Shown here one piece after another: positions 24,262 to 32,373 of a DNA stretch of 43,670 bases. The stretch spans positions 1 to 43,670 of the forward strand of contig CAXMQS010000059.1 in assembly GCA_964195995.1 (NCBI GenBank), written 5' to 3'. Position numbers and translations under genes: made by a program. The notes under the pieces were generated by a model. It was not told where the DNA came from. It saw nothing but the letters and a program-made list of their open reading frames with translations, and made no database searches. How positions within the stretch are numbered: the first letter of the stretch is position 1; every line of letters begins with the position of its first letter. This DNA comes from CAXMQS01 sp964195995 (GTDB taxonomy: Bacteria > Actinomycetota > Acidimicrobiia > Spongiisociales > JAOTWH01).

Positions 24262-26018
24262 CCCCGCAGCCGGCGCAAGTCGCCGTCTCTCTCAGTTACT
24301 CCGTCCCGGTCAAGCCACTCCAGAAGTGGGACTGCGTGGCGCCGGCTGATGCCGCAGGCATCTCGAAAGTCGGCGACAGTGAATCCGCCGCTAAGGCTCT
24401 TCAACAGTGTTTTGATCTTCTCTATCTGTTCGGGGAGATAGACGAGATCCTCGTCGATTCGTATCAGGTCTCCATTGCGTTCGAGAGCATGTCGCAATTC
24501 AACATCAATGCTCAGTTGCGACGCCCTGGGGACGGCCAGCCCTGATTCCAGCAACGCCCTGCGGACGTCGTCGTGGGCCGCTCGTTGTCCCGAGTCGAGC
24601 TGGCCCTGGAAGTCGGCCGCTCGTACGAAGCTCGCGTCGATGACAAGGTCATCTCCGACCAGGACGGCTAGCTCCTCGGCGCTGACGCCCAGGCGCTCGG
24701 AGAGGCTCGCTCCTGGCATTCCAGGACGGAGCGGGTTGTCAGTGTGGAAGCTCTGCACCAGCTCGGTCGCTTGTCCCCGGACGCCTGCCACCTCGGAGTC
24801 CGAGAACACGGAGTCTCCGACGGTTGTGAATCCCACGGGCGGGTTTCCGGTATGGGCGATCACGGCGGCGACCGAAGCCCGTCCCCGAATCTCGACGAGA
24901 GCGTTCGCTCTGTCCGCGCCAGAACCATCGAGGCTGGACCGCAACGCCTCGATGACCGCGGGACTTGGCCTTCGTTTCGCCGGCGCAGGATCGAGGACCC
25001 TGCCACCGCCGACGACCGCCCGTCGACCGACGTCGCGCAGGATGAAGCGGTCACCCATCGCCAGCGGCACAGCCTGGCTGACGCGCACGATTGCAGCGTT
25101 ATCGCCAACAAGACGCAGCTTCATGGGCCAGGCGCCGCTGCCGGCGTGGAGGTGGTAGGCCCCCCGATCGGCGAGCGCCTCCTCTTGTCCTCGCGCCGGC
25201 TTGACGTCGGCAAGGAAGACGTCTGTCGGTTGCCACTCGTTGGGTTTTCCGACCATCGAACCCCGCCCGATGGCGGTCGCCTCGATACCACCGATGTTGA
25301 TGGCGGTCCGGCTCCCAGGATGGGCGACGTCGACCGCCTGTTCATGGCTTTGCAGCGCCCGGACCCGAGCATTGAGGGGTCCCGGCCAGATGCTCAACTC
25401 CTCGCCGGCGCCGATGTCTCCACCAGCCAGCGTCCCGGTCACGACGGTGCCGGATCCAGCGATGGTGAAGCTGCGATCGACCCACATTCGGGTACGCCCT
25501 TTGGGGGAGTCGACGTTGTTGACCATCAACCGCAACTGGTGGCGGAGCTCCTTGATGCCGAGACCGGTCGGCGGCGACACCTCGACGATCGGCGCGCTCT
25601 CGATTGAGGTTCCCCTGACCGCCTCCTCGACCTCCAGCCGAGCCAAGCCGGCGGTCTCGTCATCGACGAGGTCGCGGCGGGACAGCGCGATCACTGCACG
25701 GCGATGGTCGAGGAGGTCGATGATCGATAAGTGCTCTTCCGACTGGGGCATCCACCCTTCGTCTGCTGCGACGACGAAGAGGACCCCCTGCACGGCATCG
25801 ATTCCGGCCAGCATGTTCTTGATGAACTTCTCGTGGCCGGGAACGTCAACGAAGCCGAGGGGCGTTCCGTCCTCGAGTTCGGTCCAGGCGAATCCGAGAT
25901 CGATCGTGAGACCGCGTCGCTTCTCCTCCTCGAGGCGATCGGGGTCTCTGCCGGTGAGAGCCTGGATCAGGGTCGACTTGCCGTGGTCGACATGACCGGC
26001 AGTGCCGATTACCGGCAT
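24258..26018 (-). CDS. selB: Selenocysteine-specific elongation factor SelB
   Basis: A 586-residue GTPase that brings Sec-tRNA to UGA codons marked by a SECIS element. The N-terminus has GTAGHVDHGKSTL (P loop, 5-17), then RRGLTIDLGFAW (switch I) and DVPGHEKFI (about 58-66). The start and the T-I-D-L-G-F motif separate it from EF-Tu. Domains II and III follow to about 350, then winged-helix domains to the C-terminus (for example VADFRDACGISRRHAVPLLEWLD) that bind SECIS RNA. Its start overlaps the selA stop by 10 bp. No selC, selD or obvious selenoprotein gene is in this window. Confidence 0.95.
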   Translation of the reverse strand: MPVIGTAGHVDHGKSTLIQALTGRDPDRLEEEKRRGLTIDLGFAWTELEDGTPLGFVDVPGHEKFIKNMLAGIDAVQGVLFVVAADEGWMPQSEEHLSIIDLLDHRRAVIALSRRDLVDDETAGLARLEVEEAVRGTSIESAPIVEVSPPTGLGIKELRHQLRLMVNNVDSPKGRTRMWVDRSFTIAGSGTVVTGTLAGGDIGAGEELSIWPGPLNARVRALQSHEQAVDVAHPGSRTAINIGGIEATAIGRGSMVGKPNEWQPTDVFLADVKPARGQEEALADRGAYHLHAGSGAWPMKLRLVGDNAAIVRVSQAVPLAMGDRFILRDVGRRAVVGGGRVLDPAPAKRRPSPAVIEALRSSLDGSGADRANALVEIRGRASVAAVIAHTGNPPVGFTTVGDSVFSDSEVAGVRGQATELVQSFHTDNPLRPGMPGASLSERLGVSAEELAVLVGDDLVIDASFVRAADFQGQLDSGQRAAHDDVRRALLESGLAVPRASQLSIDVELRHALERNGDLIRIDEDLVYLPEQIEKIKTLLKSLSGGFTVADFRDACGISRRHAVPLLEWLDRDGVTERDGDLRRLRG

Positions 26019-27319
26019 GCGTCGGCGAGAGCGGCAGCCACCAGCTTGTCGTCTTCGGGGGCGATGGCTCTCAGATCAATGAGGAGATCATCGTCCTGTC
26101 GCCGGGCGAGGACTGGGGGGCGACCGCTCAATAGAGCGTTCCAGCGGTCGGCCTTGCCGTCGACCGAGATCAGCGGCCCAGGGATGCCGGCTCCAGGCAC
26201 CGAGCCGGCGCCCGGCACCGACTGGCCGTCGATGATGTTCGCCGGCACGCCGGATGTGTCGATCACCTCCCGACACCGAAGGGTCAATCCCTCGTTGTCG
26301 AGCGTGGCCATCGCCCAGAAGGGAATGTCGCCCGCCTTGCCCGCGGCGTACATCTCAAGGGTCGCCTCAACTGCCGCCAGGGTGGGCCCGTCGCATCGGA
26401 ATGCTCTCGCCAGTGGGTGGCGGCCCATGGCCGAGATAAGGCTGCGATCTCCAACGGCGATCCCTGCTTGCGGCCCCCCGAGCAGCTTGTCCCCAGAGAA
26501 GAGCACGACGTTGGCTCCTGCCTCGAGGGTTTGGCGCGCCGCGGCCTCTCCTTCCAGCCACGCTGGGGGCGGTCCCTGCAGCCAGGGTGTCCTCGCGTCC
26601 AGGAGTCCACTGCCGACATCGGCAACAAAGGGAACGCTATTGGCGGAGGCGATCTCAGCCATCTGGCGATAGTCGACTGCTTCCGTGAATCCTTCGACGC
26701 GATAGTTCGCCGGATGAACCTTGAGCAGCATCGCCGCGCTTGGGGCCACCGACTCGAAGTCTCCCGGCCTCGTCCTGTTGGTGGTTCCCACCTCGAGCAA
26801 GCGGCAGCCAACTGCCGTCATCACGTCGGGCAGTCGGAAGGATCCACCGATCTCTATCAGCTCTCCCCTGGAAACGGCGACCGTGCCACCTCCGGCGATG
26901 GCAGCGAGGGCCAGCGACAGTGCCGCGGCGTTGTTGTTGACGACTATGCCCTGCTCGGCGCCGGTGAGGGCTGCCGCCAGCTGTCCGGCGTAGGCGCCGC
27001 GCTTGCTGCGCGAGCCCTTCGTGGGGTCGAACTCGAGGTTGCTGTAGCCGAGGGCGACTTGAGCTGCCGTCGATGCCGCCGCCTCAGGCCACGGGGCGCG
27101 ACCGAGGTTGGTGTGCAGCAGGACCCCCGAGGCGTTGAGCATTGGCGCCGCCGATCCGGCCAACACGCTGCCGGCGATCCTGTCCGCGATCTCAGTGGCC
27201 TCTTCTCCGCTCTCCCGCGCTTCAGCGATCGCCTGACGCGCCACTTCAACCGCGAGCGGTCCTGGCAAAGCCAGCCGCGCAGCCAGGTCGTCCACTTTGG
27301 GGAATCGGTCAGCCACCAA
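26009..27319 (-). CDS. selA: L-seryl-tRNA(Sec) selenium transferase
   Basis: A 436-residue PLP enzyme that converts Ser-tRNA(Sec) to Sec-tRNA(Sec) using selenophosphate. Family motifs are NASGVLLHTNLGRAPWPEAA, SRGELIEIGGSFRLPDVM, then PLP-binding Lys278 in LFSGDKLLGGPQAG. VHPANYRVEGF and PFVADVGSGLLD are also typical. The N-terminal helical domain that meets tRNA is present (about 1-60). It starts at a GTG at 27319 and is coupled to selB by overlap. Together the two genes show the organism decodes UGA as selenocysteine, provided selC and selD exist elsewhere. Confidence 0.95.
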   Translation of the reverse strand: MVADRFPKVDDLAARLALPGPLAVEVARQAIAEARESGEEATEIADRIAGSVLAGSAAPMLNASGVLLHTNLGRAPWPEAAASTAAQVALGYSNLEFDPTKGSRSKRGAYAGQLAAALTGAEQGIVVNNNAAALSLALAAIAGGGTVAVSRGELIEIGGSFRLPDVMTAVGCRLLEVGTTNRTRPGDFESVAPSAAMLLKVHPANYRVEGFTEAVDYRQMAEIASANSVPFVADVGSGLLDARTPWLQGPPPAWLEGEAAARQTLEAGANVVLFSGDKLLGGPQAGIAVGDRSLISAMGRHPLARAFRCDGPTLAAVEATLEMYAAGKAGDIPFWAMATLDNEGLTLRCREVIDTSGVPANIIDGQSVPGAGSVPGAGIPGPLISVDGKADRWNALLSGRPPVLARRQDDDLLIDLRAIAPEDDKLVAAALADACR

Positions 27320-27373
27320 CAGAGATTACCTACCAGGGAGAACTGGCCGCAGGCCGGTACTGCTGAGGCGACG

Positions 27374-27394
27374 ACCGGCCCGAGTAGGGCCGGT
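27374..27394. terminator. 8-bp perfect hairpin upstream of selA
   Basis: ACCGGCCC and GGGCCGGT pair around GAGTA. It is about 55 bp before the selA start on the minus strand, so it would be in or near the selA leader. Role unknown. Confidence 0.4.
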
Positions 27395-27462
27395 AAGGAG
27401 CCGACGCTGCCAAAGGCGGTCCTCCTCCTCCGGCCGCTGACGCTCGGGAGTGGCTCTCGTGC

Positions 27463-27716
27463 TTCTCCCTCCATGGGAGGGCCGGCGAAGTCGGGGAGAG
27501 GGCCTCCTCGCGGGCGGGTGTTCCAACATGTCGCTGCAGCTGCAGACAGGAAGCCCCCTCCGACCTCGCTTCGCTCGGCCACCTCCCCCTAGAGGGGAGG
27601 AGACGGAAGCCCCCTCCGACCTCGCTTCGCTCGGCCACCTCCCCCTAGAGGGGAGGAGACGGAAGCCCCCTCCGACCTCGCTTCGCTCGGCCACCTCCCC
27701 TTAGAGGGGAGGAGAC
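27463..27716. repeat. Interspersed palindromic repeat, copy B with three 56-bp tandem units
   Basis: The first part matches copy A at 20213. The end is a 56-bp unit repeated three times at 27549, 27605 and 27661, nearly identical (the third has a T in CCTTAGAGG). Each unit begins GGAAGCCCCCTCCGACC and ends with a CCTCCCC/GGGGAGG hairpin. No spacers are present, so this is not a CRISPR array. Its end is 18-21 bp before the fxsA start, so it may affect that transcript's 5' end. Confidence 0.88.
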
Positions 27717-27737
27717 GCCCGCAGGTAATCTCTCGTG

Positions 27738-28112
27738 ATGCCCTATCTCTTCCTGGCGTTCGTTGCGGTGCCGGTTGCCGAGATCTTCTTGTTCATCACC
27801 ATCGGTGGTCGCATAGGGCTGGGCCCGACTATCGGAATCGTGCTGGCAACAGCGGCGCTGGGTGCGTACCTCGTCAAGCATCAAGGAGCTTCCGTCTTTC
27901 GGCGAACCACCACCGCGGTCAGGGCTGGTCAGTTCCCCGCGGTCGAGCTAGCGCACGGCGCCATGGTGCTCTTTGGCGGTGCGCTGCTGCTTACGCCGGG
28001 CTTCCTCACCGACATCGTCGGATTCCTCTTGATGGTGCCTGCGGTGCGAGAACGCCTCCGCGTCTACGGGGTTCGCCGATTGCGGGCCAAGGGCAACATC
28101 GTCGATATCTAG
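27738..28112 (+). CDS. FxsA-family membrane protein
   Basis: A 124-residue membrane protein with the FxsA pattern: PYLFLAFVAVPVAEIFLFI, IGLGPTIGIVLATAALGAYLVKHQG, then LLLTPGFLTDIVGFLLMVPAVR. About three TM segments are followed by a short basic tail. E. coli FxsA prevents exclusion of phage T7; the general role is unknown. A GTG three bases upstream (27735) is an equally possible start. No clear Shine-Dalgarno is seen, because repeat copy B ends just before it. Confidence 0.88.
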   Translation: MPYLFLAFVAVPVAEIFLFITIGGRIGLGPTIGIVLATAALGAYLVKHQGASVFRRTTTAVRAGQFPAVELAHGAMVLFGGALLLTPGFLTDIVGFLLMVPAVRERLRVYGVRRLRAKGNIVDI

Positions 28113-28113
28113 G

Positions 28114-28192
28114 TGGTCGTCTCCTTCGGGCAAGGTGCCGCTGAGTGGTACCTTTGGCCAACGCCGCAAGGTAGGACAGGCCACGACGACCA
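28114..28192 (+). ncRNA. Candidate structured 5' leader of the M23 peptidase gene
   Basis: An outer 8-bp stem (TGGTCGTC at 28114-28121 with GACGACCA at 28185-28192) encloses two inner helices. One is a 10-bp hairpin with triloop (28132-28154: AAGGTGCCGC/GTGGTACCTT, two G-U). The other is TGGCC at 28155 with GGCCA at 28179. The structure begins just after the fxsA stop and ends at the GAGGAGG ribosome site. It does not match the c-di-AMP or c-di-GMP riboswitch cores I know. Confidence 0.45.
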
Positions 28193-28199
28193 GAGGAGG
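28193..28199 (+). promoter_or_regulatory. Ribosome binding site of the M23 peptidase gene
   Basis: GAGGAGG lies 8 nt before the ATG at 28208 and touches the outer stem of the leader. Folding of that stem could change access of the ribosome. Confidence 0.75.
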
Positions 28200-28207
28200 C
28201 CGCCTCG

Positions 28208-29398
28208 ATGCGTCGGATCGCTCCCCTGATCACGATCCTGATAGTTGCGATACTCGTTTCGGCGCCGCTGGCCGCCGAGGTCACTCCTGCCGACGTCGAG
28301 CGCGCCCGCCAGGAACTGCGCGAGGCGACTGCCGCCCTCGAAGATGTCGCCGTTCTCTACGAATCCGCCGTGCAGCAGGAGCTGGCCCTCGAGGACGAGC
28401 TGGAGCGGCTTGCGCTTGCGATCGCCAGCTCAGAGCGCGAAGCGGCTGCGGCACGCCAGGACAGCATCAGTCTCGTTGTCGAGCTCTACATGTCTGCAGG
28501 CAGCACGGAGGTGACCGACATGTTGGCGTCGGATACCGAACAGCTCCCAGCACGCCTCGCCTACGTGGGGGCGCTCGCCGACGCCGAACGAACCACGGTC
28601 AATCGACTGCTCGCCATCGAGGCGAGCTTCGCTGCACAGCAGAAGCGCCTGGGTGATGCATTGAGCGAGCAAGAGGCTGTTAGGTCCGAACTCGATCTCC
28701 TCGCAGAGCAGATCGGTTCCGAGTTGTCAGCAGCGGACACGGCCTACCGCTCCGTCGTTGCTGAGTGGGAAGCGCAGGAGGCGGCGCGCCGAGCCCGCGA
28801 AGAGGCTGCCCGCCGCGCCGCAGCCGAAGCAGCCGCTGCCAAGGCCGCCGCCGAAGAAGCCGCAGCCGCAGCCGCCGCAGCTGCTGCCGCCGCCACCTCC
28901 ACGACCGTCGCGGCTGAGACGACGACGACAACCGGCGAAACGACAACAACCGTTGGTGGCGACACCACCACGACGACCGTTCCGCCGAGCGGCAGCGGTA
29001 TGGCCTGTCCAGTCGATGGGGCGACCAGCTTCACGGACACCTGGGGGGCACCGCGGTCGGGCGGCCGCAGTCACAAGGGCGTTGACATGATGTCGGCCCG
29101 AGGAACGCCCCTTGTCGCCATCGAAACCGGATCGATCCTCCGCGCGTCCAGTAGTTCCTTGGGCGGAATCACGCTGTACCTCAAGGGCGACAGCGGAGAC
29201 GTCTATTACTACGCCCACATGGATGCCTACGCGTCAGGTATAGCCAAGGGCGTTGCCGTCTCGGTCGGCCAGCAGGTGGGAACGGTCGGCAGCACGGGGA
29301 ACGCCGCCTACTCCGCTCCCCACCTGCACTTCGAACTGCATCCCGGCAGTGGCGCTGCGGTTAACCCAACGCCGCTCGTTCGCTCGCTCTGTGGCTGA
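28208..29398 (+). CDS. Secreted M23 peptidase with coiled-coil domain
   Basis: A 396-residue exported peptidoglycan hydrolase. A signal peptide (about 1-21) is followed by a coiled coil (about 25-180) and an Ala-rich helix (about 185-235). A Thr-rich tether (about 236-265) leads to the LytM/M23 domain. That domain has HKGVD (H-x3-D zinc ligands), YYAHMD (catalytic His) and HLHFEL (H-x-H zinc ligand), so it should be an active zinc endopeptidase. This layout is that of coiled-coil EnvC/RipA-like hydrolases in which the coil holds the enzyme inactive. The coil resembles that of the protein at 1039. The ABC-type FtsX control seen for EnvC is not evidenced here. Expression may be controlled by the structured leader. 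Confidence 0.9.
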   Translation: MRRIAPLITILIVAILVSAPLAAEVTPADVERARQELREATAALEDVAVLYESAVQQELALEDELERLALAIASSEREAAAARQDSISLVVELYMSAGSTEVTDMLASDTEQLPARLAYVGALADAERTTVNRLLAIEASFAAQQKRLGDALSEQEAVRSELDLLAEQIGSELSAADTAYRSVVAEWEAQEAARRAREEAARRAAAEAAAAKAAAEEAAAAAAAAAAAATSTTVAAETTTTTGETTTTVGGDTTTTTVPPSGSGMACPVDGATSFTDTWGAPRSGGRSHKGVDMMSARGTPLVAIETGSILRASSSSLGGITLYLKGDSGDVYYYAHMDAYASGIAKGVAVSVGQQVGTVGSTGNAAYSAPHLHFELHPGSGAAVNPTPLVRSLCG

Positions 29399-29603
29399 CA
29401 GCCACCCGGCTGCTAGTTACTTCCGTAGCTTCGCCGAGGTCGCCCGTCCCGAGTCGCCGCTCTACTTCGCCCTCGCCGTGGATTGGGTTGGATCTGACGA
29501 CCACCTCGAGTTTCGTGGTGGCCAAGCGCAGGCCGATGGCATCCGGCGTACCACCCTTGCCCGAGTTCATCACCACGGCGCCTGGCTCGACTGGGTCGCC
29601 TAG
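29391..29603 (+). pseudogene. Small ORF resembling both ends of DUF2332, probable internally deleted gene
   Basis: A 70-residue frame starting at a GTG that overlaps the M23 stop. The N-terminal half (YFRSFAEVARPESPLYFALA) looks like the start of DUF2332 proteins of actinobacteria. The C-terminal half (GIRRTTLARVHHHGAWLDWV) looks like their end (LAxxHPHGxWLxW). Members are about 300-350 residues, so around 250 central residues are missing. Either it is a deletion remnant still in frame, or a short functional version. The family match is from memory of motifs. Confidence 0.45.
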
Positions 29604-29632
29604 CCGCAGCCTGGCGCGGTTAGCTTGACGCC

Positions 29633-30016
29633 ATGACCGATCTCGGACCCAACCCGCTCGACACGCTGTTGTCCGGTGGGCTTCGTTTTCTGGTCGAGCT
29701 CATGGCCTGGGTCGCCGGGCCGTGGGCAGCGGGTAGATGGCTCGGCGTTTGGGCCGGAGCGCTGGCCCTCGTCGTGTTGATGGCACTGCCGTCTGTCTTC
29801 TCTGTGCCCGGCGATAAGAATCAGGTCGTGGTGGCCGTGTCCGGACCGCTGCGGCTCGCCCTCGAGATCAGTCTCGGCGTGGTCGCCGTTGTCGCGGTGT
29901 GGTACGTCTGGCCGACCTTCGTTGCAGTCGCTTCGACCATCATTGTGGTGCTGGCTCAGGTCACCGGCTGGCGTCGCTCACGATGGTTGCTGCAGGGAGC
30001 GCCACCCTTCGAGTGA
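29633..30016 (+). CDS. Small membrane protein, YrdB/DUF2568-like
   Basis: A 127-residue protein with four hydrophobic segments (about 15-33, 40-58, 72-90 and 94-112). LRFLVELMAWVA near the start, SGPLRLALEISLGVVAV in the middle and the spacing fit the DUF2568/YrdB family, whose function is unknown. It lies 29 bp after the DUF2332-like remnant and 23 bp before the next small membrane protein on the same strand, so the three may be co-transcribed. Confidence 0.6.
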   Translation: MTDLGPNPLDTLLSGGLRFLVELMAWVAGPWAAGRWLGVWAGALALVVLMALPSVFSVPGDKNQVVVAVSGPLRLALEISLGVVAVVAVWYVWPTFVAVASTIIVVLAQVTGWRRSRWLLQGAPPFE

Positions 30017-30039
30017 GATCGCACCATTAGCTTGGCGAC

Positions 30040-30420
30040 ATGGAGAAGTCGTCAAGAACCCCGTTCGGGATTGCCAACCTCTCGGGCTTGCTGGCTGCGT
30101 TGTGGGTTGTGCTCGCCTGGATGAACCCCGACCTCACCTACCACCTGGCCCCGATCCTCGTTGCCGGCGCCTTCCCCATCGGCCATCGAGCTCGGGTCTC
30201 GCAGCAGTTGAACCCCGTGCAGGCGTTCGCCACCTTCGCTGGGGCGAGTCTCAACGTTGGGGTGGCCACCGGGATTCTGGCTTGGGCTGACAAGTTGCGA
30301 GGTCCATCCCTGTTGCCAACAGGAGGCGCGGTGATGGAAGCCGTCATCTTCGGGGGAGTGGCGGCCGCAGCGATGGCGGTGGTCGCTGCACTGCCACTGC
30401 GGTTCCTCGACAGCCCCTAG
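30040..30420 (+). CDS. Hypothetical membrane protein, four predicted TM segments
   Basis: A 126-residue protein I do not recognise. TM segments lie at about 13-30, 34-48, 62-82 and 98-118. A short loop with GHRARVSQQLNP lies between the second and third. Its last 4 bp overlap the convergent SRAP gene. The gene follows a DUF2568-like gene on the same strand. No catalytic motif is seen. Confidence 0.6.
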   Translation: MEKSSRTPFGIANLSGLLAALWVVLAWMNPDLTYHLAPILVAGAFPIGHRARVSQQLNPVQAFATFAGASLNVGVATGILAWADKLRGPSLLPTGGAVMEAVIFGGVAAAAMAVVAALPLRFLDSP

Positions 30421-31088
30421 TGCAGCGGCTCGATGAGCTCGGGGAGGTTGTTCTTGACGCTGTTCACCAAAGAGGAGACAGGGTGCAGCGCAACCTTGAC
30501 AGGTTTCCGCGATCGCAATAGTTCCAGCAGCTCCTCGACGTCGTCTGAGGGGCTCAGCCAGGCATCCCACAGCGACCGATCGATCATGACCGGCATCCTG
30601 TCGTGGATCGGTTTGACCAGCTCAGTCGGCTCGCCGGTGAGGATGGTGCAGGTCTTGAACCGCTCCTCGGTCTCGGGATCCTTCCAGCTGGCCCACAGGC
30701 CGGCGAAGGCCAGTGGGTCGCCGTCCGTCGAGTGGATGTAGTGGGGGAGCTTTCCTTTGTCCATCCGCTGCCACTCGTAGAAGCCGTCGGCGGGGACGAG
30801 GCAGCGCTTTGTCGTGAAGGAATCCCTGAAGGATGGCTTGGTGGCCACGGTCTCCACTCTGGCATTTATGTGGCGGGCGGCCGTTTTGCGATCCTTGGAG
30901 AACCACGGAACCAAACCCCAGCGAAACGAGCCGAGCTGGCGGTCCTCGTGGTGCTCGGCGACGGCGTACACGAGGTCAGTTGGGGCGACGTTGTAGTTGG
31001 GCGCCAGCTCCTCGGTCTTGATGACGCCGGCCCCGAACCAGTCTGCGTACACCGAAGCCCGCTGGCTGAGGACAAATCGCCCGCACAT
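30417..31088 (-). CDS. SRAP-family protein (YedK/HMCES-like abasic-site protein)
   Basis: A 223-residue protein. Met1 is removed to expose Cys2 (MCGRFVLSQ), which crosslinks to abasic sites in single-stranded DNA. Other active residues are present: Asn in RHINARVET, Glu in DGFYEWQRM, and His in IHDRMPVMI. AFAGLW is also conserved. The family shields abasic sites at replication forks. It overlaps the stop of the MFS gene in TGATG, which is more likely tight packing than a shared role. A second possible repair protein lies at 39655. Confidence 0.93.
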   Translation of the reverse strand: MCGRFVLSQRASVYADWFGAGVIKTEELAPNYNVAPTDLVYAVAEHHEDRQLGSFRWGLVPWFSKDRKTAARHINARVETVATKPSFRDSFTTKRCLVPADGFYEWQRMDKGKLPHYIHSTDGDPLAFAGLWASWKDPETEERFKTCTILTGEPTELVKPIHDRMPVMIDRSLWDAWLSPSDDVEELLELLRSRKPVKVALHPVSSLVNSVKNNLPELIEPLH

Positions 31089-32332
31089 CAGACGGAAGCC
31101 CCGATGGGGTCGGACTCGGCGGCCTCTCTGCGTGCCAGGTAGATGAAGGGAACGGCCGCCACCTGAATGGCAGCACTCACGACGTAGGAGGTGCCGTAGC
31201 CGTTGACATCAGCGACGCGGCCCAGTGCGGGCTGAGTTACCACTCCGCCAGCGGAGGACATGAGGGCATCGAACGACAGCACGGTCGCTCGGTGCTCCGA
31301 CTCGATGAGGCCATTCAGGTATGCCTGACGCATGGGCATCGACGCCGCGAACGCCAGGGCCCAAATCACGAGCAGCGCGATGGCCGCGTAGAAGTTGTCG
31401 ACGAGGCCGATGAGCAGGAGAACCACTGCGCTGATCGCGGCGGTGAAGATGAGAACATCTGTCCGTTTGGCGAACAATCTGCGCACCACCGGCACCATGA
31501 ACCCGCCAACGATCTGAGCTCCTGCGATGATGGCGGCGGCGAGACCGGCGACGAAGTAGGCCTCCTCGTCTCCGTAAAGCTCGAGGAGATAGGGCTGCAT
31601 GGCGTAGAAGGCGTAGATGCCGACGCCCGCCGAGAACGGTGCCGCCAGCATCAACCACCTGACGGGCGGGTTGCGCAAACCGCCGTCTACCGAGGCCTTG
31701 AGGACGCGCTTCACCTCTTTGATCGGCCCGGCGCTGCGCTCCGGGGTAAAGCCGAGGTCGTGCATCAACAGCCATGCCACGACGAGCGTGAACCCGAGCA
31801 TGGCTGCCCGCATGATGTAGGGGACGCCGAGGTTGGTTAGCTGGGCGACCGCGCCGCCGGCGACGGAGCCGGTGAGCATGGCGAAGCCGGCAACGCTTTG
31901 GCCCTTGCCGAAGACAGATTCGAGGTCACCGTCGAATCCTGTGTAGTTGAGGCAATCCACCAGCCAGGCTTCAACGGCTCCTGAGAAGAACGTGAAGCCG
32001 AGGCCGATCAGCACAGAGGAGACAGCCCAGCCCAAGAACCCGGCCTCTATCTGCCACATGAGGAGATACAGAAGCGTTGAGGCCAGCAGCGTTCCCGCTC
32101 CTAAGAGATACGAAGCCCGCCGTCCCCACGTGTCGGCGATGACACCCGTCGGCACTTCGAAGATCACCTGGCCGGCGGTAAAGAAAGCGTTAGCTGCGAA
32201 GGCCTCGGTGTTGTTGAGTCCGGCATCGAGGAGGAACAGCGTGTTGACTCCCCAGATGAATGAAGCCGACAGGGTCGACAGCAGAATCAACAGCAGGTAG
32301 GTGCGCTGCACCTTCTGGGTGGCCTCGTTCAT
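31088..32332 (-). CDS. Major facilitator superfamily transporter
   Basis: A 414-residue protein with about 12 TM segments. The conserved loop between TM2 and TM3 is GVIADTWGRRASYLLG, matching the MFS G-x-x-x-D-R-x-G-R-R pattern, and the first half has VPTGVIAD. The central cytoplasmic loop holds TPERSAGPIKEVKR. The substrate cannot be deduced; a drug or metabolite exporter role is common in this subfamily. It starts 41 bp after the ABC permease stop and leads into the SRAP gene. Confidence 0.88.
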   Translation of the reverse strand: MNEATQKVQRTYLLLILLSTLSASFIWGVNTLFLLDAGLNNTEAFAANAFFTAGQVIFEVPTGVIADTWGRRASYLLGAGTLLASTLLYLLMWQIEAGFLGWAVSSVLIGLGFTFFSGAVEAWLVDCLNYTGFDGDLESVFGKGQSVAGFAMLTGSVAGGAVAQLTNLGVPYIMRAAMLGFTLVVAWLLMHDLGFTPERSAGPIKEVKRVLKASVDGGLRNPPVRWLMLAAPFSAGVGIYAFYAMQPYLLELYGDEEAYFVAGLAAAIIAGAQIVGGFMVPVVRRLFAKRTDVLIFTAAISAVVLLLIGLVDNFYAAIALLVIWALAFAASMPMRQAYLNGLIESEHRATVLSFDALMSSAGGVVTQPALGRVADVNGYGTSYVVSAAIQVAAVPFIYLARREAAESDPIGASV

Positions 32333-32349
32333 CGAGGGACCCTATCGCG

Positions 32350-32373
32350 ACCGGCCTCCTCGAGACGGCCGGC
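32350..32373 (-). terminator. Weak hairpin between the ABC permease and MFS genes
   Basis: ACCGGCC and GGCCGGC form a 6-7-bp stem with one G-U, around a 10-nt loop, just after the permease stop on the minus strand. It may end the exporter transcript. Confidence 0.35.

Larger units (their letters stand above)
27320..27734. other. Non-coding region between selA and fxsA, holds hairpins and repeats
   Basis: The 415-bp gap has no convincing gene. It contains a GGCC-GCA-GGCC hairpin near 27347, an 8-bp hairpin at 27374-27394, and repeat copy B from 27463 onward. The selA promoter should be in the first 140 bp. I looked for tRNA-Sec here and found no 90-nt cloverleaf with a TCA anticodon. Confidence 0.7.

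Noticed and set aside
27330..27694. ORFs on the minus strand beginning MAERSEVGGG
   Set aside because: They are translations of the tandem 56-bp repeat; no start signal or family support.
27549..27716. Possible CRISPR array
   Set aside because: Direct repeats have no spacers and no cas genes are in the window.
27320..27734. tRNA-Sec near selA
   Set aside because: No 8-bp acceptor, long variable arm or TCA anticodon found in this gap.
28114..28192. ydaO (c-di-AMP) or GEMM (c-di-GMP) riboswitch
   Set aside because: Known core sequences are absent; left as an unassigned structured leader.
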